NCBI GenBank assembly: GCA_020974905.1
Contig: CP087563.1
Span: 372,001-436,000 of the forward strand
Origin: Planctomycetes bacterium syqfu
Lineage (GTDB): Bacteria; Planctomycetota; Phycisphaerae; Phycisphaerales; Phycisphaeraceae
Reading direction: 5' to 3'
Length of the DNA stretch: 64,000 nucleotides
Shown: in pieces, positions 53,670 to 63,010 of the stretch
Position numbering within the stretch: position 1 is the stretch's first letter
Layout: each line of letters begins with the position of its first letter
Program-made: the position numbers and the translations under genes
The notes under the pieces: generated by a model
Database searches by the model: none
Seen by the model: only the letters and a program-made list of their open reading frames with translations
What the model was told of the DNA's origin: nothing

Positions 53670-54410
53670 ATGGCCAAATTGTTCCGTGAATTTCTCCGTC
53701 ACACGCTTTACCGTGGCAAAGGCAACCTTTACACCTTGGATGACCCCTACCGGACCATTTCCAAGGTACTCGATACTCAGTCCATTACAGGTATCATTGA
53801 TGCCGGGGCCAGTGATGGGCGTGTCAGTGAACGTTTTGCCAGGCGATTCCCACAGGCCAGATTCTATCAATTTGAACCCAATCCGATTTACCGTGAGGCA
53901 TTGGAACAGCAGTCTCAACAAGATTCGCGGTATCATCCCTACCATGTTGCTTTATCCAATGAACCAGGAGAATTGGAACTGCAGAACACGCAGTCTCCGG
54001 GGAATGTTTCGTTTTTCAAACCCAATGACATGATGCTGCGACGTTATGCAGAGGGTTCGAAAATTCAGAACACCATCAAGGTCCCAGTGACGACTTTGGA
54101 TCAATGGTGGCAGGAGAATGGCAAGCCCGATGTCCAATTGATGAAGTTCGATATTCAAGGCAGCGAAGCCCGCGCTTTGGCTGGCGCAACTCAATTACTC
54201 GACAGCGGTGTGCTGGCAATTTACAGTGAAGTCTATTTCAATGCGATGTATGAAGGCGGTGCCTTGTTTGGGGATATTGACAAAGTTTTGAGAGATCGCG
54301 GATTCGTACTCTACAATTTTTATTCTGCCAGACATGATCCAACGGGCTCAGGCATGTTACTCTGGGGCCATGGTCTATTTGTCCATGCACAACGTTTAAA
54401 TATCCATTGA
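53670..54410 (+). CDS. FkbM-family methyltransferase
   Basis: A 246-residue class I SAM methyltransferase of the FkbM type. The SAM motif is IIDAGASDGRVSERFARRFP, followed by FYQFEPNPI and, at the C-terminal side, QLMKFDIQGSEARALAGA. FkbM enzymes O-methylate sugars or polyketides. It lies in the glycan cluster and is probably responsible for O-methyl decoration. ATG at 53670 follows a TTG in frame at 53667. Confidence 0.87.
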   Translation: MAKLFREFLRHTLYRGKGNLYTLDDPYRTISKVLDTQSITGIIDAGASDGRVSERFARRFPQARFYQFEPNPIYREALEQQSQQDSRYHPYHVALSNEPGELELQNTQSPGNVSFFKPNDMMLRRYAEGSKIQNTIKVPVTTLDQWWQENGKPDVQLMKFDIQGSEARALAGATQLLDSGVLAIYSEVYFNAMYEGGALFGDIDKVLRDRGFVLYNFYSARHDPTGSGMLLWGHGLFVHAQRLNIH

Positions 54411-54479
54411 GTACAAGAACGCTAAACCATAAGCTCGCAGGTTTGCATGTAACCTGATTAGCAGACGGGTATCCAAGTC

Positions 54480-55253
54480 ATGAAGATTGTCATACTGGCA
54501 GGTGGATTGGGAACAAGACTCGGTGACATTACCGAAGTCCGCCCTAAACCCATGGTCGAGATCGGCCGACATCCCATCATCTGGCATATCATGAAACACT
54601 GTGCAAGCTATGGTTTCAATGAGTTCTATGTCGCATTGGGATACAAGGGAGATGTCATCAAACGATATTTCATGGATTACTATGCCATGAACTCCGATGT
54701 GGTGGTGGATCTCAAACAAGGTGATCTGCAGATTCTCCAGAGGCATCGTGAAGACTGGCGTGTCCATTTGATCGACACCGGCTTGCAGACACTCACAGGC
54801 GGTCGTCTCAAACGCATGCTCCCGCATTTGGGTGATGAGACATTCATGCTCACCTATGGTGATGGGGTCTGCAATGTGAACCTGCATGATTTGCTGACAT
54901 GTCATCAGCAAAAGCAAGCTTTGGCGACAGTGACCGCGGTACGTCCTTCAGCACGGTTTGGCAATCTCGTACTGGACAATGATCGCGTCACCCGTTTCAC
55001 GGAAAAGAATCAGATCGGTGCAGGCTGGATCAATGGTGGGTTCATCATGATGCAACCTCAGATTGATCAGTACCTGCCAGACGAGGATGTATCACTGGAA
55101 CAACACACACTTGAAGCGCTTGCTTCTGATGGTAAACTGGCCGCCTTTTGCCATGAAGGTTTCTGGCAATGTATGGATACCAAACGTGAGGTTGATCTGC
55201 TTAACCGACTTTGGGAGCAACCGGATTGTCCCTGGAGGAACTGGCGTGAGTGA
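54480..55253 (+). CDS. rfbF: Glucose-1-phosphate cytidylyltransferase
   Basis: A 257-residue nucleotidyltransferase that makes CDP-glucose from CTP and glucose 1-phosphate. The signature is [26 protein letters not shown], then [20 protein letters not shown] and [14 protein letters not shown]. The end overlaps the start of rfbG by 8 bp. It gives the CDP-sugar committed step of the cluster. Confidence 0.95.
   Translation: MKIVILAGGLGTRLGDITEVRPKPMVEIGRHPIIWHIMKHCASYGFNEFYVALGYKGDVIKRYFMDYYAMNSDVVVDLKQGDLQILQRHREDWRVHLIDTGLQTLTGGRLKRMLPHLGDETFMLTYGDGVCNVNLHDLLTCHQQKQALATVTAVRPSARFGNLVLDNDRVTRFTEKNQIGAGWINGGFIMMQPQIDQYLPDEDVSLEQHTLEALASDGKLAAFCHEGFWQCMDTKREVDLLNRLWEQPDCPWRNWRE
55234..55238 (+). 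promoter_or_regulatory. Shine-Dalgarno GGAGG deciding the GTG start of rfbG
   Basis: GGAGG lies 7 nt before the GTG at 55246, inside the end of rfbF. The frame stays open 61 codons upstream, so this site fixes the start. Confidence 0.8.
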
Positions 55254-56241
55254 TGCAAAAGCATTCTGGCTTGATCAACCTGTTCTGGTCACCGGCGCGA
55301 CAGGTGTTCTAGGCGGTTGGGTCGTCCGACGATTGCTCGATCACGGGGCACAGGTTACCTGCCTTGTCCGTGATCATGTTCCCCGCAGCATGCTGCTGGA
55401 TGAATCATTCACCCAACGCGTCAATCTGGTTTATGGTGATATCACCGACCAGCTTTTACTCGAGCGTGCTTTGGGGGAATATGAGATAAAAACCGTTATG
55501 CATCTGGCAGCCCAGACCATTGTCGGTGTTGCCAATCGCAATCCAGTTTCCACGTTCGAGTCGAATATCAAAGGCACATGGACCCTACTCGAAGCTGCAA
55601 GGCGTTCCCCGAAAATCAAAGCCGTCGTGTTGGCATCGTCTGACAAAGCTTACGGTGAGCAGCCTGAATTGCCCTACGCCGAAGATATGCCTTTGCAGGG
55701 CAAGCATCCTTATGATGTCTCCAAAAGTTGCAGTGACCTGATCGGACAGGCTTATGCAGCGACATACGACCTGCCAGTGGCGATGACGCGATGTGGGAAT
55801 TTTTATGGTGGTGGTGATCTGAATTTCAACCGTGTTATCCCAGGTACAATCCGTTCAGTCATCCGTGGCCAGCGTCCCGAGATCCGAAGTGATGGTTCAC
55901 CGATTCGCGATTATCTGTATGTCGAGGATGGTGCAGCAGCGTATATGGATTTGGCGATGCACCTTGCTCAAAGGCCGGAGTTACATGGCAAGGCGTTTAA
56001 CTTTTCAACTGAACATCCAATGTCGGTTCATCAGATTGTTCAGCAAGTCCTCAGGGTGATGGACAGTGATCTTGAACCTGTCATCCTCAATCAAGCGCAT
56101 CATGAAATTCAAGCTCAGTACCTTGATGCGACACTGGCTAAAACCCAACTGAGGTGGCAACCGCGGTTCAGCCTGGATCAGGGATTGGCACAAACGGTTG
56201 CCTGGTATCAGCATTATTTTCTGAGTCCCAATCATGAGTGA
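55246..56241 (+). CDS. rfbG: CDP-glucose 4,6-dehydratase
   Basis: A 331-residue short-chain dehydrogenase that converts CDP-glucose to CDP-4-keto-6-deoxyglucose. NAD site [19 protein letters not shown], catalytic region SSDKAYGEQ and [10 protein letters not shown]. The GTG start is supported by GGAGG; the first eight bases overlap rfbF. It overlaps the methyltransferase gene downstream by 8 bp, a very compact operon. Confidence 0.93.
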   Translation: MSDAKAFWLDQPVLVTGATGVLGGWVVRRLLDHGAQVTCLVRDHVPRSMLLDESFTQRVNLVYGDITDQLLLERALGEYEIKTVMHLAAQTIVGVANRNPVSTFESNIKGTWTLLEAARRSPKIKAVVLASSDKAYGEQPELPYAEDMPLQGKHPYDVSKSCSDLIGQAYAATYDLPVAMTRCGNFYGGGDLNFNRVIPGTIRSVIRGQRPEIRSDGSPIRDYLYVEDGAAAYMDLAMHLAQRPELHGKAFNFSTEHPMSVHQIVQQVLRVMDSDLEPVILNQAHHEIQAQYLDATLAKTQLRWQPRFSLDQGLAQTVAWYQHYFLSPNHE

Positions 56242-57460
56242 TACTTCGCACTGCTGCCGAATTTGCGGCAAATCCGACACGTTACCTGTTTTGCATCTTG
56301 GTCAAACACCCCTTGCCAATGCGTTGTTGGACCCGTCGCAACTCAATGAGCCAGAACCACGCTATGATTTGAACCTGGTGTTCTGCCCGCATTGCACGTT
56401 GGTTCAGATTGATCTGACGGTCCCACCTGAAGCATTGTTTTCGGATTACCCGTATTTTTCCTCGTTCAGCGACACCATGGTTGATCATGCCCGTCAATTG
56501 GCGAAGTCGATGATTCAAAAGAAAAAACTCGATGCCAATGCCTTGGTGATCGAACCGGCTTCCAATGATGGGTATCTGTTACAGCATTACCAGCAGGCGG
56601 GTGTCAGCGTTCTTGGGATTGAGCCTGCTGCCAATATTGCCAAGGTTGCCAACGAAAAAAACATCAACACGCGTAATGATTTTTTCTCACGCGAACTGGC
56701 CACTGAACTGGCGAGCCAAGGCACGAAAGCAGATGTCATCCACGCCCACAATGTCCTGGCACATGTCGCTGACCTCAATGGTTTTGTTGAAGGCGTGGCA
56801 ACGCTGCTTAAACCCGATGGCACATTCATACTTGAAGCGCCATATGTCCGGGACATGATTGAGCATGTCGAATTCGACACCATTTATCATGAGCACCTTT
56901 GTTATTTCTCACTCACCGCCCTGAAGGCGCTGTTTAACAAGCATGGCCTGCATATCATTCATGTCGAACAGGTCCCCATTCACGGCGGTACGTTGCAGGT
57001 TCATACCTCACATCAGAACACACCGGATCAAACGGTGGCACAGATGTTGGCGGATGAAAAAGCCTATGGCATGGACACGATTGCGTACTACAGTGCCTTT
57101 GCAGACAAAGTGCAAAACCTCAAGGAAGAACTCATCAAGACATTGGAAAAGTACAAATCTCAAGGGGCGCGTCTTGCAGCATATGGCGCCTCAGCGAAAG
57201 GTTCGACGCTTCTGAACTATACCCAGGTCGGCAAGCAGTATCTTGATTTCGTCGTCGATCGGTCTACGCATAAGCAAGGCAAATACACACCGGGTACGCA
57301 CTTGCCGATCCTCCCCCCCGAGGCCCTTATGGAACGCAAGCCCGATTACGTGTTGCTGTTGACGTGGAACTTTGCGGAAGAAATACTGGCTCAGCAAAAG
57401 GCGTATTGTGATCAGGGGGGCCAATTCATCGTGCCGGTCCCAACACCACATCTTGCCTGA
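56234..57460 (+). CDS. Sugar C-methyltransferase (NovU/TylC3-like)
   Basis: A 408-residue enzyme with an N-terminal zinc-binding domain ([30 protein letters not shown]), a SAM methyltransferase core ([15 protein letters not shown]) and a C-terminal domain ([20 protein letters not shown]-type: [19 protein letters not shown]). These enzymes add a methyl group to C3 or C5 of a 4-keto-6-deoxy sugar. It overlaps rfbG by 8 bp. The exact carbon is not decided. Confidence 0.87.
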   Translation: MSDTSHCCRICGKSDTLPVLHLGQTPLANALLDPSQLNEPEPRYDLNLVFCPHCTLVQIDLTVPPEALFSDYPYFSSFSDTMVDHARQLAKSMIQKKKLDANALVIEPASNDGYLLQHYQQAGVSVLGIEPAANIAKVANEKNINTRNDFFSRELATELASQGTKADVIHAHNVLAHVADLNGFVEGVATLLKPDGTFILEAPYVRDMIEHVEFDTIYHEHLCYFSLTALKALFNKHGLHIIHVEQVPIHGGTLQVHTSHQNTPDQTVAQMLADEKAYGMDTIAYYSAFADKVQNLKEELIKTLEKYKSQGARLAAYGASAKGSTLLNYTQVGKQYLDFVVDRSTHKQGKYTPGTHLPILPPEALMERKPDYVLLLTWNFAEEILAQQKAYCDQGGQFIVPVPTPHLA

Positions 57461-57488
57461 TATTCGTGTTTAACCAGTAGGGAGTCTC

Positions 57489-58397
57489 ATGCAGCGACTG
57501 CTCATAACCGGTGCTTCAGGTTTCATTGGCAAGCATGTGCTGGATCAACTGCTCGATCACCCTTGCGAGATTCATGCGGTCAGTCGCTATCCGTGCAATG
57601 CACCTGTAAATGTTAACTGGCATCTCAGTGATCTGCTGGTCGATGATCCGGGCAAACTCATCCATGACATCCAACCCACCCACCTGTTGCACATGGCGTG
57701 GGATGTCACACACGGAGCCTGTTGGCAATCGGACGCCAATGAAGCCTGGTATCAGGCCAGTCTTCGATTACTGGATGCTTTCATAGAACACGGTGGTCAG
57801 CGTGCCGTAGTCTGTGGGACCTGTGCGGAATACGATTGGCAGGATGGCCTTTGCAACGAAGAGACAACTCCCCTCTCTGATGACACAGCCTATGCTCGGT
57901 ACAAATGCAAGCTTCTTGATGAACTGAAAAATAGGCCAGTTTCATGGGGATGGGCAAGACCGTTCTGGGTGTATGGCCCCGGTGAACCGGCAGAAAAAAT
58001 CGTCAGTTCGACGGTCATCAACTTAATCAATGATCAACCTGCAATCTGCAAGCAACCACATCTTCAACGCGACATGGTTTACGTAGCCGATGTGGCAAAA
58101 GGTCTGATCATATTGTTGGATCAGATGGAAAACGGCATCGTCAACCTGGGCACAGGGCAGGCAGTTCCCCTGCTTAAAATCATGCAGGAAGTCGGCCGAC
58201 AACTCAATCGTCCGGATTTGATTCTGTCATCACAAGCACCTGATTTACATCAATCCCCGCAGGTTGTGGCGGATCCCCAAAAATCAGAAAACTGGCTTGG
58301 ATGGACATGTAACGTGAACCTGCAAGACGGTATCATGCGTACAATTCATTCCATTGTGAAATCGTCACGGGATCATCAGACAGCAATGGACGAGTGA
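57489..58397 (+). CDS. NAD-dependent epimerase/4-ketoreductase
   Basis: A 302-residue extended short-chain dehydrogenase: LLITGASGFIGKHVLDQLL at the N-terminus, and a catalytic Tyr-x3-Lys in AYARYKCKLLDEL. It could reduce the 4-keto group of the C-methylated CDP-sugar, completing the pathway. Family is firm; the reaction is inferred from neighbours. GGGAG lies before its ATG. Confidence 0.85.
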   Translation: MQRLLITGASGFIGKHVLDQLLDHPCEIHAVSRYPCNAPVNVNWHLSDLLVDDPGKLIHDIQPTHLLHMAWDVTHGACWQSDANEAWYQASLRLLDAFIEHGGQRAVVCGTCAEYDWQDGLCNEETTPLSDDTAYARYKCKLLDELKNRPVSWGWARPFWVYGPGEPAEKIVSSTVINLINDQPAICKQPHLQRDMVYVADVAKGLIILLDQMENGIVNLGTGQAVPLLKIMQEVGRQLNRPDLILSSQAPDLHQSPQVVADPQKSENWLGWTCNVNLQDGIMRTIHSIVKSSRDHQTAMDE

Positions 58398-58439
58398 TTG
58401 GTGGTGCCAGAAAACAGTGTTTGTAAACGGATGTGCTTA

Positions 58440-59621
58440 ATGAGTCAGTCGGAGCCAAAATTTTCGCTGTTAATCCCAACGCGTAATCGCGCGCATATGC
58501 TCAAGCATGCGATTGCTTCTGCTTTATCACAGACCTGTGGCGATTTTGAAGTGGTCGTCTCCAACAACGACTCCACCGACGAAACCGAGCAACTGCTTCA
58601 ATCCATTGACGATCCGAGATTCCGCTATGTGAACACCGACCAAACGTTGGCTGCCCCCTATCACTGGGAATGGGCCGTCAAGCATGTCAAAGGTGAATAC
58701 GTCACCTTGCTTTGTGATGATGATGCCTTGTCGCCGCATGCATGTGAGCGTGCACTCAAAGCCTTTGAGCAGTCCAATGCCCAGATGATTCTCTGGCATC
58801 GGACATCCTACATCTATCCCTCTTGGCAGGGAAAAGAAGTCGGCAACACCATTCGTGTGCATCAATACACTGGCAAACTTGAGGAAAAACCAGCTAAAGA
58901 AAATCTCAAAGCGTGGTTTGAATCATGCAGTTACCTCAAGCATTCCCCGATGCTCTTTAATTGTTTCTGCAAGCGTTCGTTGATTCAAAGCGTGTCGGAC
59001 GAAGGGCGCGTGTTCTTCATGCCTCCCGCTCCGGACGTCGGCGCGTCACTGTGTATGCTCGATCGTTTGGAGACCTTTCATTATCTGGATAGCCCGATGT
59101 CTTTGGCTGGTGTCAGTCCCGACAGCATCGGTGCCACGTTTTCGACAACGCGAGGCGATGCTGCCAAAAAGTTCGAGAAGGAATTCAAGAAACCGGTCAA
59201 TGAACTGACGCCCTGCAAGATCACCACACTGGTGAATCTGGTGGCTGAAACCCTGCTCTGGAGCCAGAAGCACCAGCCGGAGTTCTTTGCTCAATATGAG
59301 TTGAACTGGACCAACTATTGGACCGGGTGTCTCTTTGACATGGAACACTACCAACTCAATGGTATGGATGTTCGCGAAGACCTTGCTTCCATCAACCAGT
59401 TGATCGATCAGCTTGATCCTGCCATGCAACAGGACATCCGTAAGCAGGTTAAAACACGCATCGCCAAGATTAAACGCCATGATCGAAAAACCTGGTTGCG
59501 TCGGAAATTTCTGGGGGGGCTGGGATCACGGTCCAAAACCATTCATGGCAACAAGTCTGGTTTTAGCAACATCTATGAATGTGCCATGAAACTCGATCAA
59601 ATCACTGGTTTTAATGCCTGA
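58440..59621 (+). CDS. Glycosyltransferase family 2
   Basis: About 393 residues. A GT-A domain (FSLLIPTRNRAHMLKHAIASAL, VVVSNNDSTDETEQLL, metal-binding LLCDDDALSPHA) occupies the first ~240. A helical tail with many Lys/Arg follows. It probably transfers a sugar to the glycan, perhaps the sugar made by the four genes before it. ATG at 58440 is chosen over ATG at 58431 and TTG at 58398; none has a clear ribosome-binding site. Confidence 0.83.
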   Translation: MSQSEPKFSLLIPTRNRAHMLKHAIASALSQTCGDFEVVVSNNDSTDETEQLLQSIDDPRFRYVNTDQTLAAPYHWEWAVKHVKGEYVTLLCDDDALSPHACERALKAFEQSNAQMILWHRTSYIYPSWQGKEVGNTIRVHQYTGKLEEKPAKENLKAWFESCSYLKHSPMLFNCFCKRSLIQSVSDEGRVFFMPPAPDVGASLCMLDRLETFHYLDSPMSLAGVSPDSIGATFSTTRGDAAKKFEKEFKKPVNELTPCKITTLVNLVAETLLWSQKHQPEFFAQYELNWTNYWTGCLFDMEHYQLNGMDVREDLASINQLIDQLDPAMQQDIRKQVKTRIAKIKRHDRKTWLRRKFLGGLGSRSKTIHGNKSGFSNIYECAMKLDQITGFNA

Positions 59622-59643
59622 AATTCATTATGGATTCAGGTGT

Positions 59644-60969
59644 TTACTTGAGCTCGAATATTTTCAAATCACGGTATTTTGCTTGCATCCAGCGCATCTG
59701 CCGTAAGCCGATTTTCCCACCGCCATGAATTGGACCATAGGCTTTACCATCGTCGATGAAGTCGAGAATCGTCTTGCCATCGACATTGATCACGATATGC
59801 CCTCCATCTTTCATCATCATGACCTGATGCGGATCAGTACTGCCGGGAGTGATACCCGGAGCACCATTAGAGACCAGGTAAAAGCCGGAGTTTTTCCGGA
59901 GATTGGTGGTGATACGGCCTGGGTTAAACGGCGTGTTGGCATAGTAGGAGAAGTGATAGCAATTGATATCACTTTGAATGTACTGTTTGAAAACACCATC
60001 ACGCTTCTTGATGCTTGGATCGAAAATGTCTTTGCCGTTGACACCTTTGGCTGCAAAGAACGTGATACAAAGACCTGCTTCGGAGATGGGTTGCATGGTC
60101 CATTGTGCAACGAAATTCTCAGGTAAATCATGAGGCATCCAATAGACGATATGCCCATTGATCTCGGAATCATCGTTGGCAGCGGTGGAGACCATGGTCA
60201 TGCCGTTTTCGTCATAGCTGACTTTGCCTGGTCCTTCCATGATCCAGCCTTGGGTATCTGCGGGTTGGGTCATGGCGAAGCTGTAAAGCTCATGGCCCTT
60301 GCGGCTGGCAATGTCGACGGTGGGCTTGAATTTGCCGCCCAGATTCTCAGCCATGTTGCTGCGGTATTTTTCGGGAAGCTCTTTGAGCAGTTCTTCAGCG
60401 GATTCACATTCGGTCGAGTTAAAGATATCTGCGTAAGCCAGTGGGGACTGATGAAGTGTCAATTGCCTTGCATAACCCATTCGCCACGGATCGAGTTTGG
60501 TTCCCTCCAGTCGCAGGGGGGTACCGTTGAGATAACCGGTAAAGATGCCGTTTGTAGCATCCCAGCGATAGGCCACGTGATACCAGGCAGGTCCGGGCAG
60601 GCTTGGTATCTGAATATTGAGGTTGTCGACGCCTTTGACATTTTTATCCCACTGCCAGATGAGCATGACGCGACCGTTGGCAGCCTGCATGCGGATTTCA
60701 TACAGTCCTTCGACCGAGATGATGGGGATTCTGACGTTGGGAAAATCGGATGATCCCCCGTACGTTTTGTCGGTCTTGATCCAGAATGCAACCGAACCAG
60801 TATTACGTGTTTCGACTTTCATTTCCTTATCTTCGTCGGTGAGTATATAGCCTTGCATGCCATTGACCGGGCCATCGACAAAGGTTGTCTTGCTGGAAGC
60901 AGACTGGTTTAAAGACATCAACAAAATCAGACATAAAGTGAGTGTTAAACTCATTGAGCGCATAATCAT
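59644..60969 (-). CDS. Exported protein with LamG-like and DUF1961 (YesU-like) domains
   Basis: A 441-residue protein with a signal peptide (LTLCLILLMSLNQSASS). A LamG/concanavalin-like domain (about 45-200, with GSVAFWIKTDKT and WYHVAYRWDATNGIFTGYLNG) is followed by a DUF1961 domain (about 225-440: HIVYWMPHDLPENFVAQW; CYHFSYYANTPFNPGRITTNLRKNSGFYLVSNG). YesU-like proteins occur in pectin-degradation loci. It is convergent with the glycan cluster. Exact activity unknown. Confidence 0.85.
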   Translation of the reverse strand: MIMRSMSLTLTLCLILLMSLNQSASSKTTFVDGPVNGMQGYILTDEDKEMKVETRNTGSVAFWIKTDKTYGGSSDFPNVRIPIISVEGLYEIRMQAANGRVMLIWQWDKNVKGVDNLNIQIPSLPGPAWYHVAYRWDATNGIFTGYLNGTPLRLEGTKLDPWRMGYARQLTLHQSPLAYADIFNSTECESAEELLKELPEKYRSNMAENLGGKFKPTVDIASRKGHELYSFAMTQPADTQGWIMEGPGKVSYDENGMTMVSTAANDDSEINGHIVYWMPHDLPENFVAQWTMQPISEAGLCITFFAAKGVNGKDIFDPSIKKRDGVFKQYIQSDINCYHFSYYANTPFNPGRITTNLRKNSGFYLVSNGAPGITPGSTDPHQVMMMKDGGHIVINVDGKTILDFIDDGKAYGPIHGGGKIGLRQMRWMQAKYRDLKIFELK

Positions 60970-61027
60970 TCTCCACGATGCTGCGATAGCAAACGTCTGC
61001 GAAAAGGGAATGTTCAGTGTACCGTGA

Positions 61028-62632
61028 TTAGACGGTTTCCATCAAATGGTAGGTCAAAGCAGACGTGATGGCTTCCCATGAAGCGTCCACGATATTTTCG
61101 TTAACGCCGATGGTGTTGATCATGCGACGCTTGCCATTGACTTCCGTACGGAAGGTGATAATGACGCGCACCTTGGCAGCGGACTCGGCGGTGGGGTTGA
61201 CCACGCGGACTTTGTAGTCATCCAGGTGGACATTCTTGATCTGCGGGTAATGCGGGACAAGGCTCTTTCGCAGTGCACCGTCCAAGGCATTGACCGGGCC
61301 GTCACCTTCAGCCACATGATGTTCGACCTGGCCGTTAACCGTCATCTTGACGATGCCTTCGGTGGTGGTCGGTTCGTGATCTCGCTTGAGTATGACGCAG
61401 CGATAGTGGTCCATTTCCCAGAAGGACTTTTTCGTGCCCATGACTTCATGAAGCAGTAACTCGAAGCTGGCTTCTGCTGCTTCAAACTGGTAACCCTGAT
61501 GTTCGAGGTCCTGGATTTTTTCCAACACCTTGCGTTGCATCTCACGGTTATCCGCGATGTTGAATTTCTCACCGAGTGTCGCAGCGATGTTGCTGGCACC
61601 AGAGAGTTCGCTGACCAGGATGCGACGGGTGTTGCCCACCGATTCGGGACTCACGTGTTCGTAACTGTGTGCCACGCGCTGGACAGCATGAACATGCATG
61701 CCCCCCTTGTGAGCAAAGGCACCGGTACCGACATAGGGTTGGCCGGACTGCGGGCTGAGGTTGGCCAGTTCATACACATACCGACTGGTTTCGGTGAGTT
61801 TGGGCAGGGCGTTTTCAGCAAGACAGGTAAAGCGATCGCCCATCTTCAAACGGAGGTTGGCAGCAACGGTGATCAGGTCTGCATTGCCGGTGCGTTCGCC
61901 GATGCCGTTGATGGTGCCTTGAACCTGCAGACACCCGCCTTCGACCGCAGCCAACGAGTTGGCGGTTGCCAGACCACCATCATTATGCGTATGGATACCA
62001 AGTTTGACTTCGGTTGGCAGGTCCAGTTGTTCCTGGATTTTTCGGACGGTCAGCATGATCCAGCTGGGCAGCGAACCGCCGTTGGTATCACAGAAGATCA
62101 ATCGCGTCGCCCCGCCTTCGATGGCAGCCTGCAGGGTTTGCAGCGCATATTCCGGGTTGGCTTTAAAGCCATCGAAAAAGTGCTCAGCATCGTAAAAGAC
62201 TTCGGCACCGGAGGACTTGCAGAAAGACACGGAGTCTTTGATCATCTCCAGGTTTTCTTCACGGCTGACGCGCAGGACTTCATCGACATGCAGATCCCAT
62301 GTCTTGCCCACGATGGTGATGACAGGCGCCTTAGAGTTGACGAGGGCCTGCATGCCAACATCTTCGGAAGCTTTGATGCCACGACGACGCGTCATGCCGA
62401 ACGCACAGACCTTGGCATGTTTGAGATTCAGTTCCTGAACCTGTTCAAAGTAGGCCACGTCCTTGGGATTGGAAAGCGGGTATCCGCCTTCAATGTAGTC
62501 CACACCGATGCCGTCGAGGTGTTCGGTAATCTTGAGCTTGTCGACCAGGGACAAATTGACGCCCTGGCCCTGCGTACCATCGCGGAGGGTCGTATCGTAG
62601 ATTTCGACATAAGAAGGTTGTGCATCGGTCAT
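61028..62632 (-). CDS. cimA: Citramalate synthase
   Basis: A 534-residue CimA, which condenses pyruvate and acetyl-CoA to (R)-citramalate, the first step of the threonine-independent isoleucine route. The HMGL-like barrel has YDTTLRDGTQGQGVN, IFCDTNGGSLP and GIHTHNDGGLATANSLAA; the C-terminal LeuA-type regulatory domain begins near residue 390. The start at 62632 follows GGAAC. An Ile-rich leader peptide and terminator hairpin lie upstream, which fits isoleucine control. Confidence 0.93.
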   Translation of the reverse strand: MTDAQPSYVEIYDTTLRDGTQGQGVNLSLVDKLKITEHLDGIGVDYIEGGYPLSNPKDVAYFEQVQELNLKHAKVCAFGMTRRRGIKASEDVGMQALVNSKAPVITIVGKTWDLHVDEVLRVSREENLEMIKDSVSFCKSSGAEVFYDAEHFFDGFKANPEYALQTLQAAIEGGATRLIFCDTNGGSLPSWIMLTVRKIQEQLDLPTEVKLGIHTHNDGGLATANSLAAVEGGCLQVQGTINGIGERTGNADLITVAANLRLKMGDRFTCLAENALPKLTETSRYVYELANLSPQSGQPYVGTGAFAHKGGMHVHAVQRVAHSYEHVSPESVGNTRRILVSELSGASNIAATLGEKFNIADNREMQRKVLEKIQDLEHQGYQFEAAEASFELLLHEVMGTKKSFWEMDHYRCVILKRDHEPTTTEGIVKMTVNGQVEHHVAEGDGPVNALDGALRKSLVPHYPQIKNVHLDDYKVRVVNPTAESAAKVRVIITFRTEVNGKRRMINTIGVNENIVDASWEAITSALTYHLMETV

Positions 62633-62671
62633 TTTCAAAGTTCCATCTTGGTTTTGCGGACGGATAAGGTA

Positions 62672-62701
62672 ACAAAAAAACCCTGCTTTGCAGCAGGGTT
62701 G
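62672..62701 (-). terminator. Attenuator terminator in the cimA leader
   Basis: Perfect 9-bp stem AACCCTGCT/AGCAGGGTT with a 4-nt loop, followed on the minus strand by TTTTTTT. It lies between the leader peptide and cimA with no gene of its own to end, so it probably works as an attenuator. Confidence 0.8.
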
Positions 62702-62738
62702 TGAGTTCTGTTTTGATTTCAGAATTGCAGCACAGGCC

Positions 62739-62801
62739 CTACCGCGGTTGCGGAGTGCTAATAATCATGCTGGCAATAATGATGGTTTGTGATTGATTCA
62801 T
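62739..62801 (-). CDS. cimA leader peptide, Ile-rich (20 codons)
   Basis: ATG at 62801 opens a 20-codon frame containing TIIIASMII: five Ile codons in runs of three and two. The stop TAG is at 62739-62741, 37 nt before the terminator hairpin. This is the layout of ilv/leu-type attenuator leaders. A -10-like TACAAT lies 8 nt before the ATG. Confidence 0.75.
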   Translation of the reverse strand: MNQSQTIIIASMIISTPQPR

Positions 62802-62809
62802 CGTGGCAA

Positions 62810-62837
62810 ATTGTAGCACTTTTAAACTTCGGAGCAA
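62810..62837 (-). promoter_or_regulatory. Candidate promoter of the cimA leader
   Basis: On the minus strand TTGCTC (62832-62837) and TACAAT (62810-62815) are 16 nt apart. The start site would fall 1-3 nt before the leader ATG. AGTGCTA overlapping the -10 box is repeated inverted at 62754-62760. Confidence 0.45.
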
Positions 62838-63010
62838 GTCGGTCTTTTTGGTATATCGCCCTGCTACCTGACCTTGCATTAAAAATGTCGTTTTCAGTCT
62901 ATCTTATTTGATTTGTGTCTTTTGTTGGTAAATGGTTCAATACCGCATATCATGCTGAAGTTAATGTCTGCATGCATGGACGCTTAAAGACTTTAAGACA
63001 AATTTACCTC

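Noticed and set aside
61499-62704. Long plus-strand frame opposite cimA
   Set aside because: Shadow of cimA; its sequence shows no family motif and cimA is complete on the other strand.
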